DNA of 64,000 nt, from NCBI GenBank assembly GCA_035271165.1, contig DATERX010000032.1, forward strand, positions 11,315 through 75,314, in the 5' to 3' direction. Both the position numbers and the translations under genes were made by a program. The notes beneath the pieces were generated by a model. It had not been told where the DNA came from. It did no database searches and saw only the letters and a program-made list of their open reading frames with translations. Source of the stretch: VadinCA11 sp035271165. GTDB lineage: Archaea > Thermoplasmatota > Thermoplasmata > Methanomassiliicoccales > Methanomethylophilaceae. Below are positions 17,327-25,672 of this stretch, one piece after another. How positions within the stretch are numbered: the first letter of the stretch is position 1; each line of letters opens with the position of its first letter.

Positions 17327-19234
17327 ATGGAAATATTGGCTCCCGCAGGTTCGCCTGAAGGTCTTGCTGCTGCGATCAAGGGCGGAAGCAACGCAGTATA
17401 CCTCGGAGGTAAATCCTTTGGGGCCAGAGCATTCTCTGATAACTTTACCGACCAGCAGATCGAAGGCGCGGTGAATTTCGCACATAATCGAAACGTGAAG
17501 GTGCATGTAACCGTGAACACGCTCATTAAGGATTCCGAGATGGACGATGCTGTTTCCTTCGTGAAGTTCCTTGCCGACATAGGTGCCGACGCTGTTCTGA
17601 TACAGGACCTCGGTCTACTCAGGAAGATCAAAAACATCGATATTCCGAAACATGCGTCAACACAGTTAGGAATACACTCGAGAGCCGGACTTAAATGGTG
17701 CGAGGAGAACGGTATCGAAAGAGCGATACTGGCAAGGGAACTCACATTCAAGGAATTGGAATACATCATAGAGGACTCCCCTGTGGAAACTGAGGTCTTC
17801 GTACAGGGGGCAATGTGCTATGGGATGTCTGGAGGATGTCTTTTCTCCAGCCTCATCGGCGGAAGAAGTGGCAATAGGGGACAATGTGCACAGCCCTGCA
17901 GGAAGAAATACAAGTCGGGAAAGGAGGAAGGATATCTCCTCAGTTATACCGACCTATATGGATTGGATTACATACCTAAGTTCAAGGATTTGGGTATCAC
18001 ATCAGCCAAGATAGAGGGACGTATGAGAAGCCCCGCATACGCATATCTGGCCTCCAAGGCATATTCCATGAAGGAAAGGGGGGAGCCTGAAAAGGCCATA
18101 GCCCCGGTCACCAAACTATTGCATACGATATTCAACCGCGGGACGTCCGAGGGATTCTTCGGAGGCGTCGTATCGCCCGTACAATCGGAATTTCCGGATA
18201 ACAGGGGATATCATCTTGGTACGGTCACGATAAAGAACAGGACCTTCCTGAGCTCCGTCTTCAACAGCGAACTGAATGTAAGGGACGGTATATCTCTATT
18301 CAGGGGCGAAGAAAAGGTCGGCGGATTCAAAATAAGCGATACTGGCACGATCAAGGTACCATTCAGTATCCCTGACGGAAAATACGACCTATATAGGACA
18401 TACGACCCGCGCATAGATGAGGTAAAGAACGAGATCGGAGAGGCCCCAGTCCTGACGGGTTCCACTAAACGCGTGGTCCCTAAGAAGAAAGGTGTCTACG
18501 AAAAGATAAACAGATTGTCCGAAAGGCCTGACATGTCATTCTACCTCAATTCGATCAGGAACCTGGAAGCAGTAGGTGACTACGCGGACAGGATTTATTT
18601 CGAGACCAATGACAGTATCAATGAGGCTAGGGAGATATGCGAAAACGCAAAGATAGATTTCGTCCAGATCCTGCCTCGTTTCGATCCTATGGACGTCGTA
18701 GTAGACGGTCCGGTCATGGTCAACACCGTAGGTCAGATGTACGCCAATAGGAAGTCGCCTAAGCTTTTCGGAAATTATACCATGAACATGTTCAACTCCG
18801 ATTATCCGGAGACGATGTATCAGACGACAATTTCAGTTGAACTGAACAAGAACGAGATGCGGGAGATAACCGAACGTTATCCTGGACGTCTGGAAGTGAT
18901 GGTCTTCGGCCGTCAGGAACTGTTGGTCACGCGGGACCCAAACATGGGCAACGGAATACTTGAGGATGTCAAAGGTTACAAATTCCCAGTCTACAAGAGC
19001 TATGACGGGACCTCACGTCTTCTGAACTCTGCAGACCTCGTGCTGTTGGAACAGCTTCCAGATCTTCAGAGCATGGGATTCGACTCATTCGGGATAGACT
19101 TAAGAAAACGTCCGCAGAAATTGGCAAGTCTGGTGGCGGAATCCTTTGCAAAGAGGGATGTCAGCAAGAAATCAAAGATCTCGGAGATCTGCGGTTCCAT
19201 CACTGCAGGACACTATCACCGGGGAGTCATCTAA
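17327..19234 (+). CDS. Peptidase U32 family protein (RNA hydroxylation type)
   Basis: A 635-residue U32 protein. Family members RlhA and TrhP hydroxylate cytidine/uridine in 23S rRNA or tRNA, and UbiU/UbiV hydroxylate quinone rings; proteolysis is doubtful. It starts with the signature MEILAPAGSPEGLAAAIKGG and continues as a TIM barrel. The cysteine motif MCYGMSGGCLFSS through GNRGQCAQPCRKKY around residues 162-195 is the probable iron-sulfur ligand set. The second half (from about residue 300) is the accessory beta-rich region typical of long members such as RlhA (about 650 residues). It stands between the two filament operons, but nothing ties it to them functionally. Confidence 0.85.
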   Translation: MEILAPAGSPEGLAAAIKGGSNAVYLGGKSFGARAFSDNFTDQQIEGAVNFAHNRNVKVHVTVNTLIKDSEMDDAVSFVKFLADIGADAVLIQDLGLLRKIKNIDIPKHASTQLGIHSRAGLKWCEENGIERAILARELTFKELEYIIEDSPVETEVFVQGAMCYGMSGGCLFSSLIGGRSGNRGQCAQPCRKKYKSGKEEGYLLSYTDLYGLDYIPKFKDLGITSAKIEGRMRSPAYAYLASKAYSMKERGEPEKAIAPVTKLLHTIFNRGTSEGFFGGVVSPVQSEFPDNRGYHLGTVTIKNRTFLSSVFNSELNVRDGISLFRGEEKVGGFKISDTGTIKVPFSIPDGKYDLYRTYDPRIDEVKNEIGEAPVLTGSTKRVVPKKKGVYEKINRLSERPDMSFYLNSIRNLEAVGDYADRIYFETNDSINEAREICENAKIDFVQILPRFDPMDVVVDGPVMVNTVGQMYANRKSPKLFGNYTMNMFNSDYPETMYQTTISVELNKNEMREITERYPGRLEVMVFGRQELLVTRDPNMGNGILEDVKGYKFPVYKSYDGTSRLLNSADLVLLEQLPDLQSMGFDSFGIDLRKRPQKLASLVAESFAKRDVSKKSKISEICGSITAGHYHRGVI

Positions 19235-19248
19235 ACTAACTGTAACTT
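19235..19248 (+). promoter_or_regulatory. 14-base promoter element shared by both filament operons (copy 2)
   Basis: ACTAACTGTAACTT, identical to the element at 17259-17272 read on the other strand. It ends 36 bases before the GTG of the first pilin-like gene, just upstream of a CTATTTCAT TATA-like box whose expected start site (about 19282) is next to the start codon. Confidence 0.65.
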
Positions 19249-19284
19249 ACAGCCTATTTCATGATATGAATCATCACAACCGCC

Positions 19285-19701
19285 GTGAGGCTGGATAGAA
19301 GAGGCGATATCGGATTCATGGAGGCTATGGTCGCGGCAATGACTGTCACGATAGTGCTTGCAGCATTCATCGGTGCGGTTGCTCTGAAGGTCCATGACGC
19401 GGAGATGTCCCCTGGTCATATAGACACAGACTCGCTCATAAGACACATCACTGTATCCGATGAGGTGGAGGGCGACCTCCAACAGGAACTGGAATCACAG
19501 TTGGTCAAATATCGTTTGAATGGAGCATCCATAAAATGTGTCTCGGTCCCTGGCACCGACGGCAAACCTGCGATAGGCGGTGAATTGTTCTTCTTTGCAG
19601 GTTCTGAATCAGGTGAGCTAGATACAGAAAGGAGACTGTGTTCCGTGGACACCGATGACGGATTCATCCTTTTGAATGTGGAGGTTAGAGTCTGGAGATA
19701 A
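19285..19701 (+). CDS. Type IV pilin-like protein 1
   Basis: A 138-residue protein with a short basic leader (MRLDRRG) and a single hydrophobic helix (FMEAMVAAMTVTIVLAAFIG). A soluble domain follows (about residues 40-138) with two cysteines (KCVSV and RLCSV) that could form a disulfide. The leader-plus-helix layout, with an acidic residue at +6 after RRG, resembles class III signal peptides of archaeal pilins and pseudopilins. It is not a recognised family. GTG at 19285 is the only start that keeps the leader; a TATA-like box about 28 bases upstream suggests leaderless transcription. It overlaps the next gene. The ATPase and platform protein that would assemble it lie 2-5 kb away on the other strand. 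Confidence 0.7.
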   Translation: MRLDRRGDIGFMEAMVAAMTVTIVLAAFIGAVALKVHDAEMSPGHIDTDSLIRHITVSDEVEGDLQQELESQLVKYRLNGASIKCVSVPGTDGKPAIGGELFFFAGSESGELDTERRLCSVDTDDGFILLNVEVRVWR

Positions 19702-20123
19702 AGGGGCGGAGGGGATTCACCGCTATTGTAGATGCGATGATATTCATCACAGTTATCGCCCTTGCATTCTCGATTATATTCAACATAGCCGAGCCCCGTG
19801 AAGATTATGATTTACAGGAAGCACCAGATATACTCCCAATACTTCTAGAATATAAAATCTGGACGGACCTTGGGGACGGTCCGGTGGAAGTAAGAGTTTA
19901 CGAAGGACTCATCTATTCCATGTACCGATATTGCGGTGTGCATGAACTTGTGGCAGACATACTCGATTCCCATTTTATGAGGGAGGGGGCATATCTTCTT
20001 ACCGTAGAGCATAACGGGAACTACTACACCCTGGGTTCAGGTAGCGGCGTTCCGTCTTCTGCACATTCGCAACGTATAATCCATGAATTCTTCACTGCAG
20101 ATTATACCTTGGAGATATTCTGA
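19698..20123 (+). CDS. Type IV pilin-like protein 2, apparent ATA start
   Basis: The soluble part follows a hydrophobic helix (AMIFITVIALAFSIIF). If translation began at the first ATG (19737), the protein would start inside that helix. Reading upstream in the same frame adds a leader, KGRRGFTAIVD, matching the RRG + five residues + acidic + Ala-Met pattern of the neighbour. The only plausible codon is ATA at 19698, which overlaps the stop of the upstream gene as ATAA, a geometry typical of coupled translation. No ATG, GTG or TTG lies between the preceding in-frame stop (19686) and 19737. This gives 141 residues. The function is probably a second (pseudo)pilin of the filament. Confidence 0.62.
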   Translation: MKGRRGFTAIVDAMIFITVIALAFSIIFNIAEPREDYDLQEAPDILPILLEYKIWTDLGDGPVEVRVYEGLIYSMYRYCGVHELVADILDSHFMREGAYLLTVEHNGNYYTLGSGSGVPSSAHSQRIIHEFFTADYTLEIF

Positions 20124-21365
20124 TTAGGCTCCATACTTCTCTGAACGGTTCGCAAGGTCCATGCATATAGGCACGATGTCGAAACCGCGCATGCGACCCA
20201 ATGAACCTATTGAACATCCGGACTCACTAAACTTGACCGCCTTGTCCGAAACCACGTCGTCGGAATAGATCGTGATGGGGACCGGGTCCGCGGAGTGATC
20301 CATTACCGTGCAAGGGGTGCTGTGGTCCGCTGTGAATACGATCACCAGGTCCTCGGGCATGTTATCATATAGATATCCTGCGACCTCGTCCAGCTTCCTG
20401 ACTATCTCACATTTGAGATGCACATCTCCATCGTGGCCTGCAACATCCGGTGCTTTGAAGTTGATAAGGACGAAATCATAATCCTGTAGGGCCTTAAGTG
20501 CGTGTTTCGCCTTCACCATGAAATCACAATCAACCCCTCCAGTACATTCCTGCGGGAGGTCTACAACGTCGAGTCCGCAGACTCCACATATTCCCCTTAT
20601 CATACCGACCCCTGCTACCCCTGCGGCCTTAATATTATGAATCTTCGGGAAAGGATCGATATCAGGGAATCTTCCGGCACCTCTTGGAAGGAGGATGTTG
20701 GCCGGTGGAAGTCCTTGGGATGCCCTTTTTTTATTGATCGGATGGTCCTTCAGAGTCTCATAACATATCTTGACGAACTCGTTGACGATATGGGCTGTGA
20801 ACTGTGCCTCCGGCACCAATCCTTCGGATTCCTTTACCTTAATCAGGTCATGGGGATCGACATCTGTGACCTTCTCGGATAATCCAGGACCTCTCAAAAG
20901 CAATGCGGCCCTGTGTTCGGTACCTTCCTTCACAATTATCTCTATGCCTTTTATAGTGATTCCTTGAAGGGCACTTATCAGCTCCTGGGTGTCGGGTTCC
21001 TTTATCCTGCCGGCGCGTCTGTCGGTGACGACCATGTCCTCGTTGACGGAGGCAAAGTTACATCTTAACGCGACGTCCCCCCTCTCTCCGATGACCCCTA
21101 TACCTGCGGCCTCGAAGGGTCCACGTCCAGTGTACACCTCTCGAGGGTCGTATCCGAGTATCGCCAGATGTGCCGTGTCACTTCCAGGTTTTATCCCTGG
21201 TGCGATGACGTCACATAATCCGGACATTCCTTTCTCCACGAACCTGTCAAGGTTGGGGGTGTCCATAGCCTGAAGCGGTGTCTTTCCGCCTATCTCCTTA
21301 TTGGAACGGTCGCCGAGGCCATCCATGATGACCACCAAGATCTTTTTTTGCTTTACCATTTTCAT
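20124..21365 (-). CDS. apgM: 2,3-bisphosphoglycerate-independent phosphoglycerate mutase, archaeal type
   Basis: Interconverts 3- and 2-phosphoglycerate in glycolysis/gluconeogenesis. The 413-residue protein belongs to the alkaline-phosphatase superfamily. The N-terminal ILVVIMDGLGDR holds a metal-binding Asp, then GKTPLQAMDTPNLD. GSDTAHLAILGYDP has the catalytic Ser and metal site. Late metal motifs are NFKAPDVAGHDGD and VFTADHSTPC. All expected ligands are visible. The ATG overlaps the stop of the upstream flavoprotein gene as ATGA, so the pair is co-transcribed. It is convergent with the pilin-like operon, with adjacent stops. Confidence 0.95.
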   Translation of the reverse strand: MKMVKQKKILVVIMDGLGDRSNKEIGGKTPLQAMDTPNLDRFVEKGMSGLCDVIAPGIKPGSDTAHLAILGYDPREVYTGRGPFEAAGIGVIGERGDVALRCNFASVNEDMVVTDRRAGRIKEPDTQELISALQGITIKGIEIIVKEGTEHRAALLLRGPGLSEKVTDVDPHDLIKVKESEGLVPEAQFTAHIVNEFVKICYETLKDHPINKKRASQGLPPANILLPRGAGRFPDIDPFPKIHNIKAAGVAGVGMIRGICGVCGLDVVDLPQECTGGVDCDFMVKAKHALKALQDYDFVLINFKAPDVAGHDGDVHLKCEIVRKLDEVAGYLYDNMPEDLVIVFTADHSTPCTVMDHSADPVPITIYSDDVVSDKAVKFSESGCSIGSLGRMRGFDIVPICMDLANRSEKYGA

Positions 21366-21937
21366 TCCAACTTCTTGAGCAACCAGGCCATGTTCTCGCC
21401 AAGAGTCTTCATTGTGCGTACGCCTTCTTCGTCATCGTCGTAATCGCCCGGGGCCCTTGCAAGGCTCATGTTCCAGTATGTAGAACCAGGGATTATCATC
21501 TCTTTTATGAGGAAGAAGTGGTTGATATTGTCTAAGACTTGTATTGAACCTGCCCTCCTCGCGGATGCTACGGCGGCACCTACCTTCCTCTTGAGAGGAT
21601 TGCCCTCCTTGGTGCCACAAGAATAACCGACCCTGTCGATCAGCGTCTTCGCCTCCGCCGTTAGGTCGGAGAAATATGTGGGAGAACCTATTATTATACC
21701 ATCGGATTCCACCATCTTGGCAGAGAACTCGTTGAGCGGGTCATCGTTGTATATGCATTTCCCGTCCATGTTTTCCTTACATTTCCCGCAGGCGCGACAT
21801 GCACGCATATCCACGCCGCCCACTTGGACGAATTCCGTTTCTATCCCGTGTTCCTCGAGGACGGAGAATACCGTCTTTATCATTCTGGAAGTGTTTCCGT
21901 CCTTACGGGGACTGCAGTTGAATCCTGTGACCTTCAT
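21362..21937 (-). CDS. Iron-sulfur flavoprotein (flavodoxin-fold NADPH-dependent FMN reductase family)
   Basis: A 191-residue flavodoxin-like protein. The N-terminal GFNCSPRKDGNTSRM is the FMN phosphate loop, and the cluster CRACGKCKENMDGKC (about residues 46-60) matches the 4Fe-4S motif of methanogen iron-sulfur flavoproteins. GSPTYFSDLTAEAKTLIDR completes the flavin site. These proteins shuttle electrons or detoxify oxygen/peroxide in anaerobes. It is upstream of, and overlaps by four bases with, apgM. A paralogue is at 28427-28963. Confidence 0.9.
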   Translation of the reverse strand: MKVTGFNCSPRKDGNTSRMIKTVFSVLEEHGIETEFVQVGGVDMRACRACGKCKENMDGKCIYNDDPLNEFSAKMVESDGIIIGSPTYFSDLTAEAKTLIDRVGYSCGTKEGNPLKRKVGAAVASARRAGSIQVLDNINHFFLIKEMIIPGSTYWNMSLARAPGDYDDDEEGVRTMKTLGENMAWLLKKLE

Positions 21938-22018
21938 TCTTAAACAATTCTCCTTGTTCCCGTTATATGTTAAAGGTTTTTATAAACCATCTTATTGCCG
22001 CTCGTCAGATTTTTGTAT

Positions 22019-22810
22019 ATGAATACTAATCGATGGAGTATGCCCTTCGTCAGGACAAATGGCGCCGATATCTCATATTCCGTGAAAGGTTCCGGGGATC
22101 CGATTGTTCTACTGGCCGGTTTCGGCAGCGCAAAAGACTTCTGGGACCAGGCTGTCTCCGAATTGTCTATCGGGTATACAGTCATTACTCTGGACAATAG
22201 AGGGTCTGGCGAGACGGTCTATGAGAATGGTTTCACAATAGACGACATGGCAGACGATGTCATACAAATCCTTGACGGACTTTCCCTGAACAAGGCGCAT
22301 GTCCTAGGTTGGTCGATGGGCTCACAGATAGCACAATCTTTGGCTATTCGATATCCGGAAAGGGTCTCCACCCTCGCACTCGTCTCGTCTTACTTTAGAA
22401 GACCTGAACGTTCATCATTTATGTTACGCGGGATGATAGCCGCCGTCGAGGAGGGTATGCCGGTCAAATATCTCAGCGTACCTCTCAAGGCCATGACGCT
22501 TCCGGAATCATACTTCAGTATCAAAAAGAGGGAAGTGTCTGACTTCTCAGATCTCGATGTTAAAGGTCTCGCCCATCAAATAGATGCAGTTGACAAGCAC
22601 GATACCGAAATGGAAATTCACAGGATAAAGGCGCCTGTACTCTCAATACACGGAATGGAGGATTATATGGTACCAGTCAAAATGGGAGATGAATTATCGG
22701 ACCGTATTACGAACTGTGATGTTTTAAGGTTGGAGGACGAAGGACACAACATCCTGCCCTCAAGATACATGGGGATTTACGAATCGTTTGTGAATACTCA
22801 CGGCCTCTGA
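22019..22810 (+). CDS. Alpha/beta hydrolase
   Basis: A cytoplasmic alpha/beta-hydrolase-fold enzyme of about 263 residues with an unknown ester, lactone or similar substrate. The family features are the strand-and-oxyanion stretch IVLLAGFGSAKDFWD, LDNRGSGE, and the nucleophile elbow LGWSMGSQIAQ with catalytic Ser. A late acid residue falls near SIHGMEDYMVP, and the catalytic histidine is in DEGHNILPS. A TATA box (TTTTTATAAACC near 21980) places the transcript start near 22008. ATG 22019 is chosen, but ATG 22040 (MPFVRTNGADISY) matches the usual family N-terminus and is equally likely. The last 13 bases overlap the convergent Cys-cluster gene. Confidence 0.87.
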   Translation: MNTNRWSMPFVRTNGADISYSVKGSGDPIVLLAGFGSAKDFWDQAVSELSIGYTVITLDNRGSGETVYENGFTIDDMADDVIQILDGLSLNKAHVLGWSMGSQIAQSLAIRYPERVSTLALVSSYFRRPERSSFMLRGMIAAVEEGMPVKYLSVPLKAMTLPESYFSIKKREVSDFSDLDVKGLAHQIDAVDKHDTEMEIHRIKAPVLSIHGMEDYMVPVKMGDELSDRITNCDVLRLEDEGHNILPSRYMGIYESFVNTHGL

Positions 22811-23325
22811 GATCTTCTGATCTCTCTTGCCTCGTCCACCTTTTTAGATACTGAACCCTTTATTCTAACCGTGCAAGGCCAGGAATCGTCCATATAGTCT
22901 ATAAGCTCAAGGATGTCAGCTTCCTCGTTAACGATGGCCAGATAAACCCGACTCATGAACATGGAGACCATGTAGGGGAAATCATCGCAAATCTGCGGAC
23001 GATCCTTCCATATCGTACATCCGTTGTCCTTACCTAGAAAGGCACAAGGGTTTGTTTGGAGCAACATTATCCGTCCATCGCTGGCGATACCTGCGTAAGA
23101 CGACATGAATTTCCCTAGGGGGATCTTGGCAGCGGACGATACTCGGTCAACCTCCTCGGGGAGTATGGTGATCAGGTCCTGATAACAACATTTCCCGCAT
23201 TCCTCGCAGGGGAACTCGTTGTGCATATATTCGCATATGTCATATGCCAGATCAAGGTCCTTCTCCATCTCGGGAGATATCTCCCCTAATCCCTGAAGGA
23301 TGTAACGTCCTCTGTATACAGCCAT
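22798..23325 (-). CDS. YkgJ family cysteine cluster protein
   Basis: A 175-residue protein with the YkgJ/UPF0153 signature: FPCEECGKCCYQD (Cys-x2-Cys-x2-Cys-Cys), followed after about 55 residues by NPCAFLGKDNGCTIWKDRPQICDDFPY. Together these supply the seven or eight conserved cysteines thought to bind zinc or an iron-sulfur cluster. Function is unknown. It is followed on the same strand upstream by a small zinc-ribbon membrane protein and a methyltransferase with short gaps, forming a possible three-gene unit. The 3' end overlaps the convergent hydrolase gene by 13 bases. Confidence 0.87.
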   Translation of the reverse strand: MAVYRGRYILQGLGEISPEMEKDLDLAYDICEYMHNEFPCEECGKCCYQDLITILPEEVDRVSSAAKIPLGKFMSSYAGIASDGRIMLLQTNPCAFLGKDNGCTIWKDRPQICDDFPYMVSMFMSRVYLAIVNEEADILELIDYMDDSWPCTVRIKGSVSKKVDEAREIRRSQRP

Positions 23326-23332
23326 ATGAACC

Positions 23333-23692
23333 TCAGAACGCAGTAGCGATACCGAGTATGAATCCGACCATCGATAGGAGTATACCGATAGTTGACAATA
23401 TTACGAGGAGTTTTCTCTTGTTCTTATCATCGACTATGCGGCTAAGGTTGAACGAATATCCTCCGAACAGCAATCCTATGGCGCCTAACACCATACTGAC
23501 GATGGGTTCGAAATACAAGAAGGCGGATGCGACGATTCCTGCTATGAAAGTGATGGCTGCGCACATTTCCACGCCAAGCTTCCTTCTTTCAGGAACGTAG
23601 GGGATATCCATCCTCCAGTCGCACTCTTCGCAGAACAACCTGTCCTCTTCATTTTCCGTTCCGCACTTTGGGCAGATCATGAAGAAGTCCAT
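23333..23692 (-). CDS. Zinc-ribbon membrane protein
   Basis: A 119-residue protein with an N-terminal zinc ribbon (MICPKCGTENEEDRLFCEECDW, two Cys-x2-Cys pairs) and three hydrophobic segments in the rest (AAITFIAGIVASAFLYF; IVSMVLGAIGLLFGGY; LLVILSTIGILLSMVGFILG). The start is set at ATG 23692. The frame is open to 23812, but that extension overlaps the upstream methyltransferase and is not family-like. Similar ribbon-plus-helices proteins occur at 42449 and 60007 in this window. Function is unknown. Confidence 0.8.
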   Translation of the reverse strand: MDFFMICPKCGTENEEDRLFCEECDWRMDIPYVPERRKLGVEMCAAITFIAGIVASAFLYFEPIVSMVLGAIGLLFGGYSFNLSRIVDDKNKRKLLVILSTIGILLSMVGFILGIATAF

Positions 23693-23724
23693 TTTATCAC
23701 TTGATATAACCTTATCGGAGCGTC

Positions 23725-24309
23725 TTACAAGGGTTTGATGAAAACACATTCTGAACGGCTGCGGATTGTACCGAACTTCGTCTGCTCGTTCACGATCGTT
23801 GAACTCCCACATACCATATCCTTGAACAACGACGAGAGATCCTCGGGCGTCCTGTAATGGTAGGATATCCCGTTCCTAACTTTGCCGTCCGACCTCATAT
23901 CATCTGGTGAGAATGATCGGATGAATAACTTTCCTCCGGGTCTGAGGATCCTATTGCATTCCTTGGAGAATTGCATCAGCTCCCCCTCAGTCAGATGTTC
24001 AGTCAGATGTACTGCATATATCCCTTCCATAGAGAAATCCTGTAATGGAATATCCAGACAGTCGGAGACGATGAATGTGGCCTTATCTCCGAGGCGTTCT
24101 ATGCAGGATCGTATGGCATATTCGGAATAATCGACCCCGGTGACATTGAAGCCCATCTCGATCAAGCGTATGGATGTCTTACCGTTGCCACATCCAGCAT
24201 CGAGGACCTTGCTTCCGGGCGGAAGGTCTAGGTCGGGCAACATCAATGTCCCTCTCCATGCCCTGGGCTGTTTCCTATAAAGTTCATCCCAGACCCTTTT
24301 ACCTTCCAT
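23725..24309 (-). CDS. Class I SAM-dependent methyltransferase
   Basis: A 194-residue Rossmann-fold methyltransferase. Motif I is VLDAGCGNGKTS (about residues 36-47), motif II ends in VTGVDYSEYAI, the motif III region is ATFIVSDCLDIPL, and RILRPGGKLFIRSF is the typical post-motif strand. The substrate is unknown; it looks like a UbiE/COQ5-type small-molecule enzyme. An extra short N-terminal part (WDELYRKQPRAWRG) resembles tellurite-resistance TehB-type proteins. Divergent from paaK at 24374. The zinc-ribbon gene follows 32 bases downstream. Confidence 0.88.
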   Translation of the reverse strand: MEGKRVWDELYRKQPRAWRGTLMLPDLDLPPGSKVLDAGCGNGKTSIRLIEMGFNVTGVDYSEYAIRSCIERLGDKATFIVSDCLDIPLQDFSMEGIYAVHLTEHLTEGELMQFSKECNRILRPGGKLFIRSFSPDDMRSDGKVRNGISYHYRTPEDLSSLFKDMVCGSSTIVNEQTKFGTIRSRSECVFIKPL

Positions 24310-24373
24310 AATGTCGGGATGTGCTCGCGTAATATAAATAAAAGGGATTAATTAGCGAAAGATAGAGATCATC

Positions 24374-25672
24374 ATGTTCTGGAAAGCCGAGATGGAGTGT
24401 ATGCCTATCGAAGAACTGAGGGCTCTGCAATATAGCAGACTCAAAGACCTTGTCGCAAAACTGTACAGTTCTAACAAGTTCTACAGGCATAAGATGGAAG
24501 CCGCGAACGTGACACCGGACGATATACTCTCTATGGAAGACATCTCGAAACTTCCGTTCATGTATAAACAGGAATTCAGGGACAACTATCCGACCAAGAT
24601 GTTTAACGTTCCCAACACGGACATTGTCCGATATCACGTATCCTCTGGTACCACGGGCAAACCAACGCTGGTCGGTTACACCAGGAAAGACCTTGATTAT
24701 TGGACGGAGGCACTTGCCCGTTCTCTGACATCGATAGGTATCGGGGATGATGATACGTTACAGGTATCCTATGGATACGGACTATTCACCGGAGGACTAG
24801 GGTTGCATTACGGTGCAGAACGCGTAGGAGCCTCCGTTCTCCCCGCAAGCACGGGTAGTACGGAACGACAATTGGAACTTATGCAGGATCTAGATGTTAC
24901 AGTCATCGCCTGCACACCTTCCTATTTCGTCCATATGATGGAAGTGGCGGAAAAACTGGGCATCGATTTCAGGAAGGACACTAAGCTTAAGAAAGCCGTA
25001 ATGGGTGCTGAACAGTGGACCGAGGGCATGAGGGATCGTATCGAGGAATCCACGGGTATAAGGGCCTATGATATTTACGGTACAAGCGAACTTGCTGGAC
25101 CAATGTTCACCGAATGCGAGGAACGTGACGGTATCCATGTCTGTAGCGATATAGCGTATGTGGAGGTCATAGACCCTGCCACTGGAGAAGTGCTCCCGTC
25201 CGGCGAGGAGGGGGAATTGGTGATCACCATGCTGACCAAGGATGCTTTCCCACTTGTTAGATACAGGATAGGAGATATAACGTCCATTGAAGAGGAGAAA
25301 TGCGGTTGTGGACGCTCATCCCCCCGTATAGCCAGGATTACCGGACGTTCCGACGATATGCTTATCGTGCGCGGAATAAATGTATTCCCATCCCAGGTCG
25401 AATATGCCCTTATGCAGGTGCCTGAGGTCGGCAACCAGTACATGATCGTAATGACTCGTGAAGGAGCGTTGGACAATATGACCGTCCAGGTTGAGATCAA
25501 GCCCGAATCCTTCAGCGATAAGATGGAGGACATGCGTGCATTAAGGTCACACATCGAAATGGAACTTAAAAAATATCTCAACATAGGTGTACATGTAGAA
25601 CTTAAGGCCCCGGGAGAGCTCCCGAGGTTCGACGGTAAAGCTTCCAGGGTCAAAGATAAGAGGTCGTTATAA
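24374..25672 (+). CDS. paaK: Phenylacetate-CoA ligase 1
   Basis: Adenylate-forming enzyme joining an aryl acid (phenylacetate, indoleacetate or hydroxyphenylacetate) to CoA, or running in reverse to make ATP. The 432 residues match PaaK. The motifs are the P-loop-like HVSSGTTGKPTLVGYT (about residues 90-105), YGTSELAGP (A5), the A7 region YRIGD, and TGRSDDMLIVRGINVFPSQV. A cysteine cluster, EEKCGCGRSSPR, is typical of PaaK-like ligases. The C-terminal domain ends with the catalytic-lysine-type GKASRVKD. It is the first gene of an operon with the ACT protein (stop and start overlap as TAATG) and the SelB-like factor. A paralogue follows at 27125. Confidence 0.94.
   Translation: MFWKAEMECMPIEELRALQYSRLKDLVAKLYSSNKFYRHKMEAANVTPDDILSMEDISKLPFMYKQEFRDNYPTKMFNVPNTDIVRYHVSSGTTGKPTLVGYTRKDLDYWTEALARSLTSIGIGDDDTLQVSYGYGLFTGGLGLHYGAERVGASVLPASTGSTERQLELMQDLDVTVIACTPSYFVHMMEVAEKLGIDFRKDTKLKKAVMGAEQWTEGMRDRIEESTGIRAYDIYGTSELAGPMFTECEERDGIHVCSDIAYVEVIDPATGEVLPSGEEGELVITMLTKDAFPLVRYRIGDITSIEEEKCGCGRSSPRIARITGRSDDMLIVRGINVFPSQVEYALMQVPEVGNQYMIVMTREGALDNMTVQVEIKPESFSDKMEDMRALRSHIEMELKKYLNIGVHVELKAPGELPRFDGKASRVKDKRSL

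Noticed and set aside
17327..19234. U32 gene as a mobile cargo flanked by 14-base inverted repeats
   Set aside because: The repeats lie in the promoters of the outward filament operons at matching positions, which explains them better than insertion; no transposase or target duplication is present.
23693..23812. Longer N-terminus for the zinc-ribbon protein at 23333
   Set aside because: It overlaps the end of the upstream methyltransferase and places 40 unrelated residues before the zinc ribbon, which is normally N-terminal.
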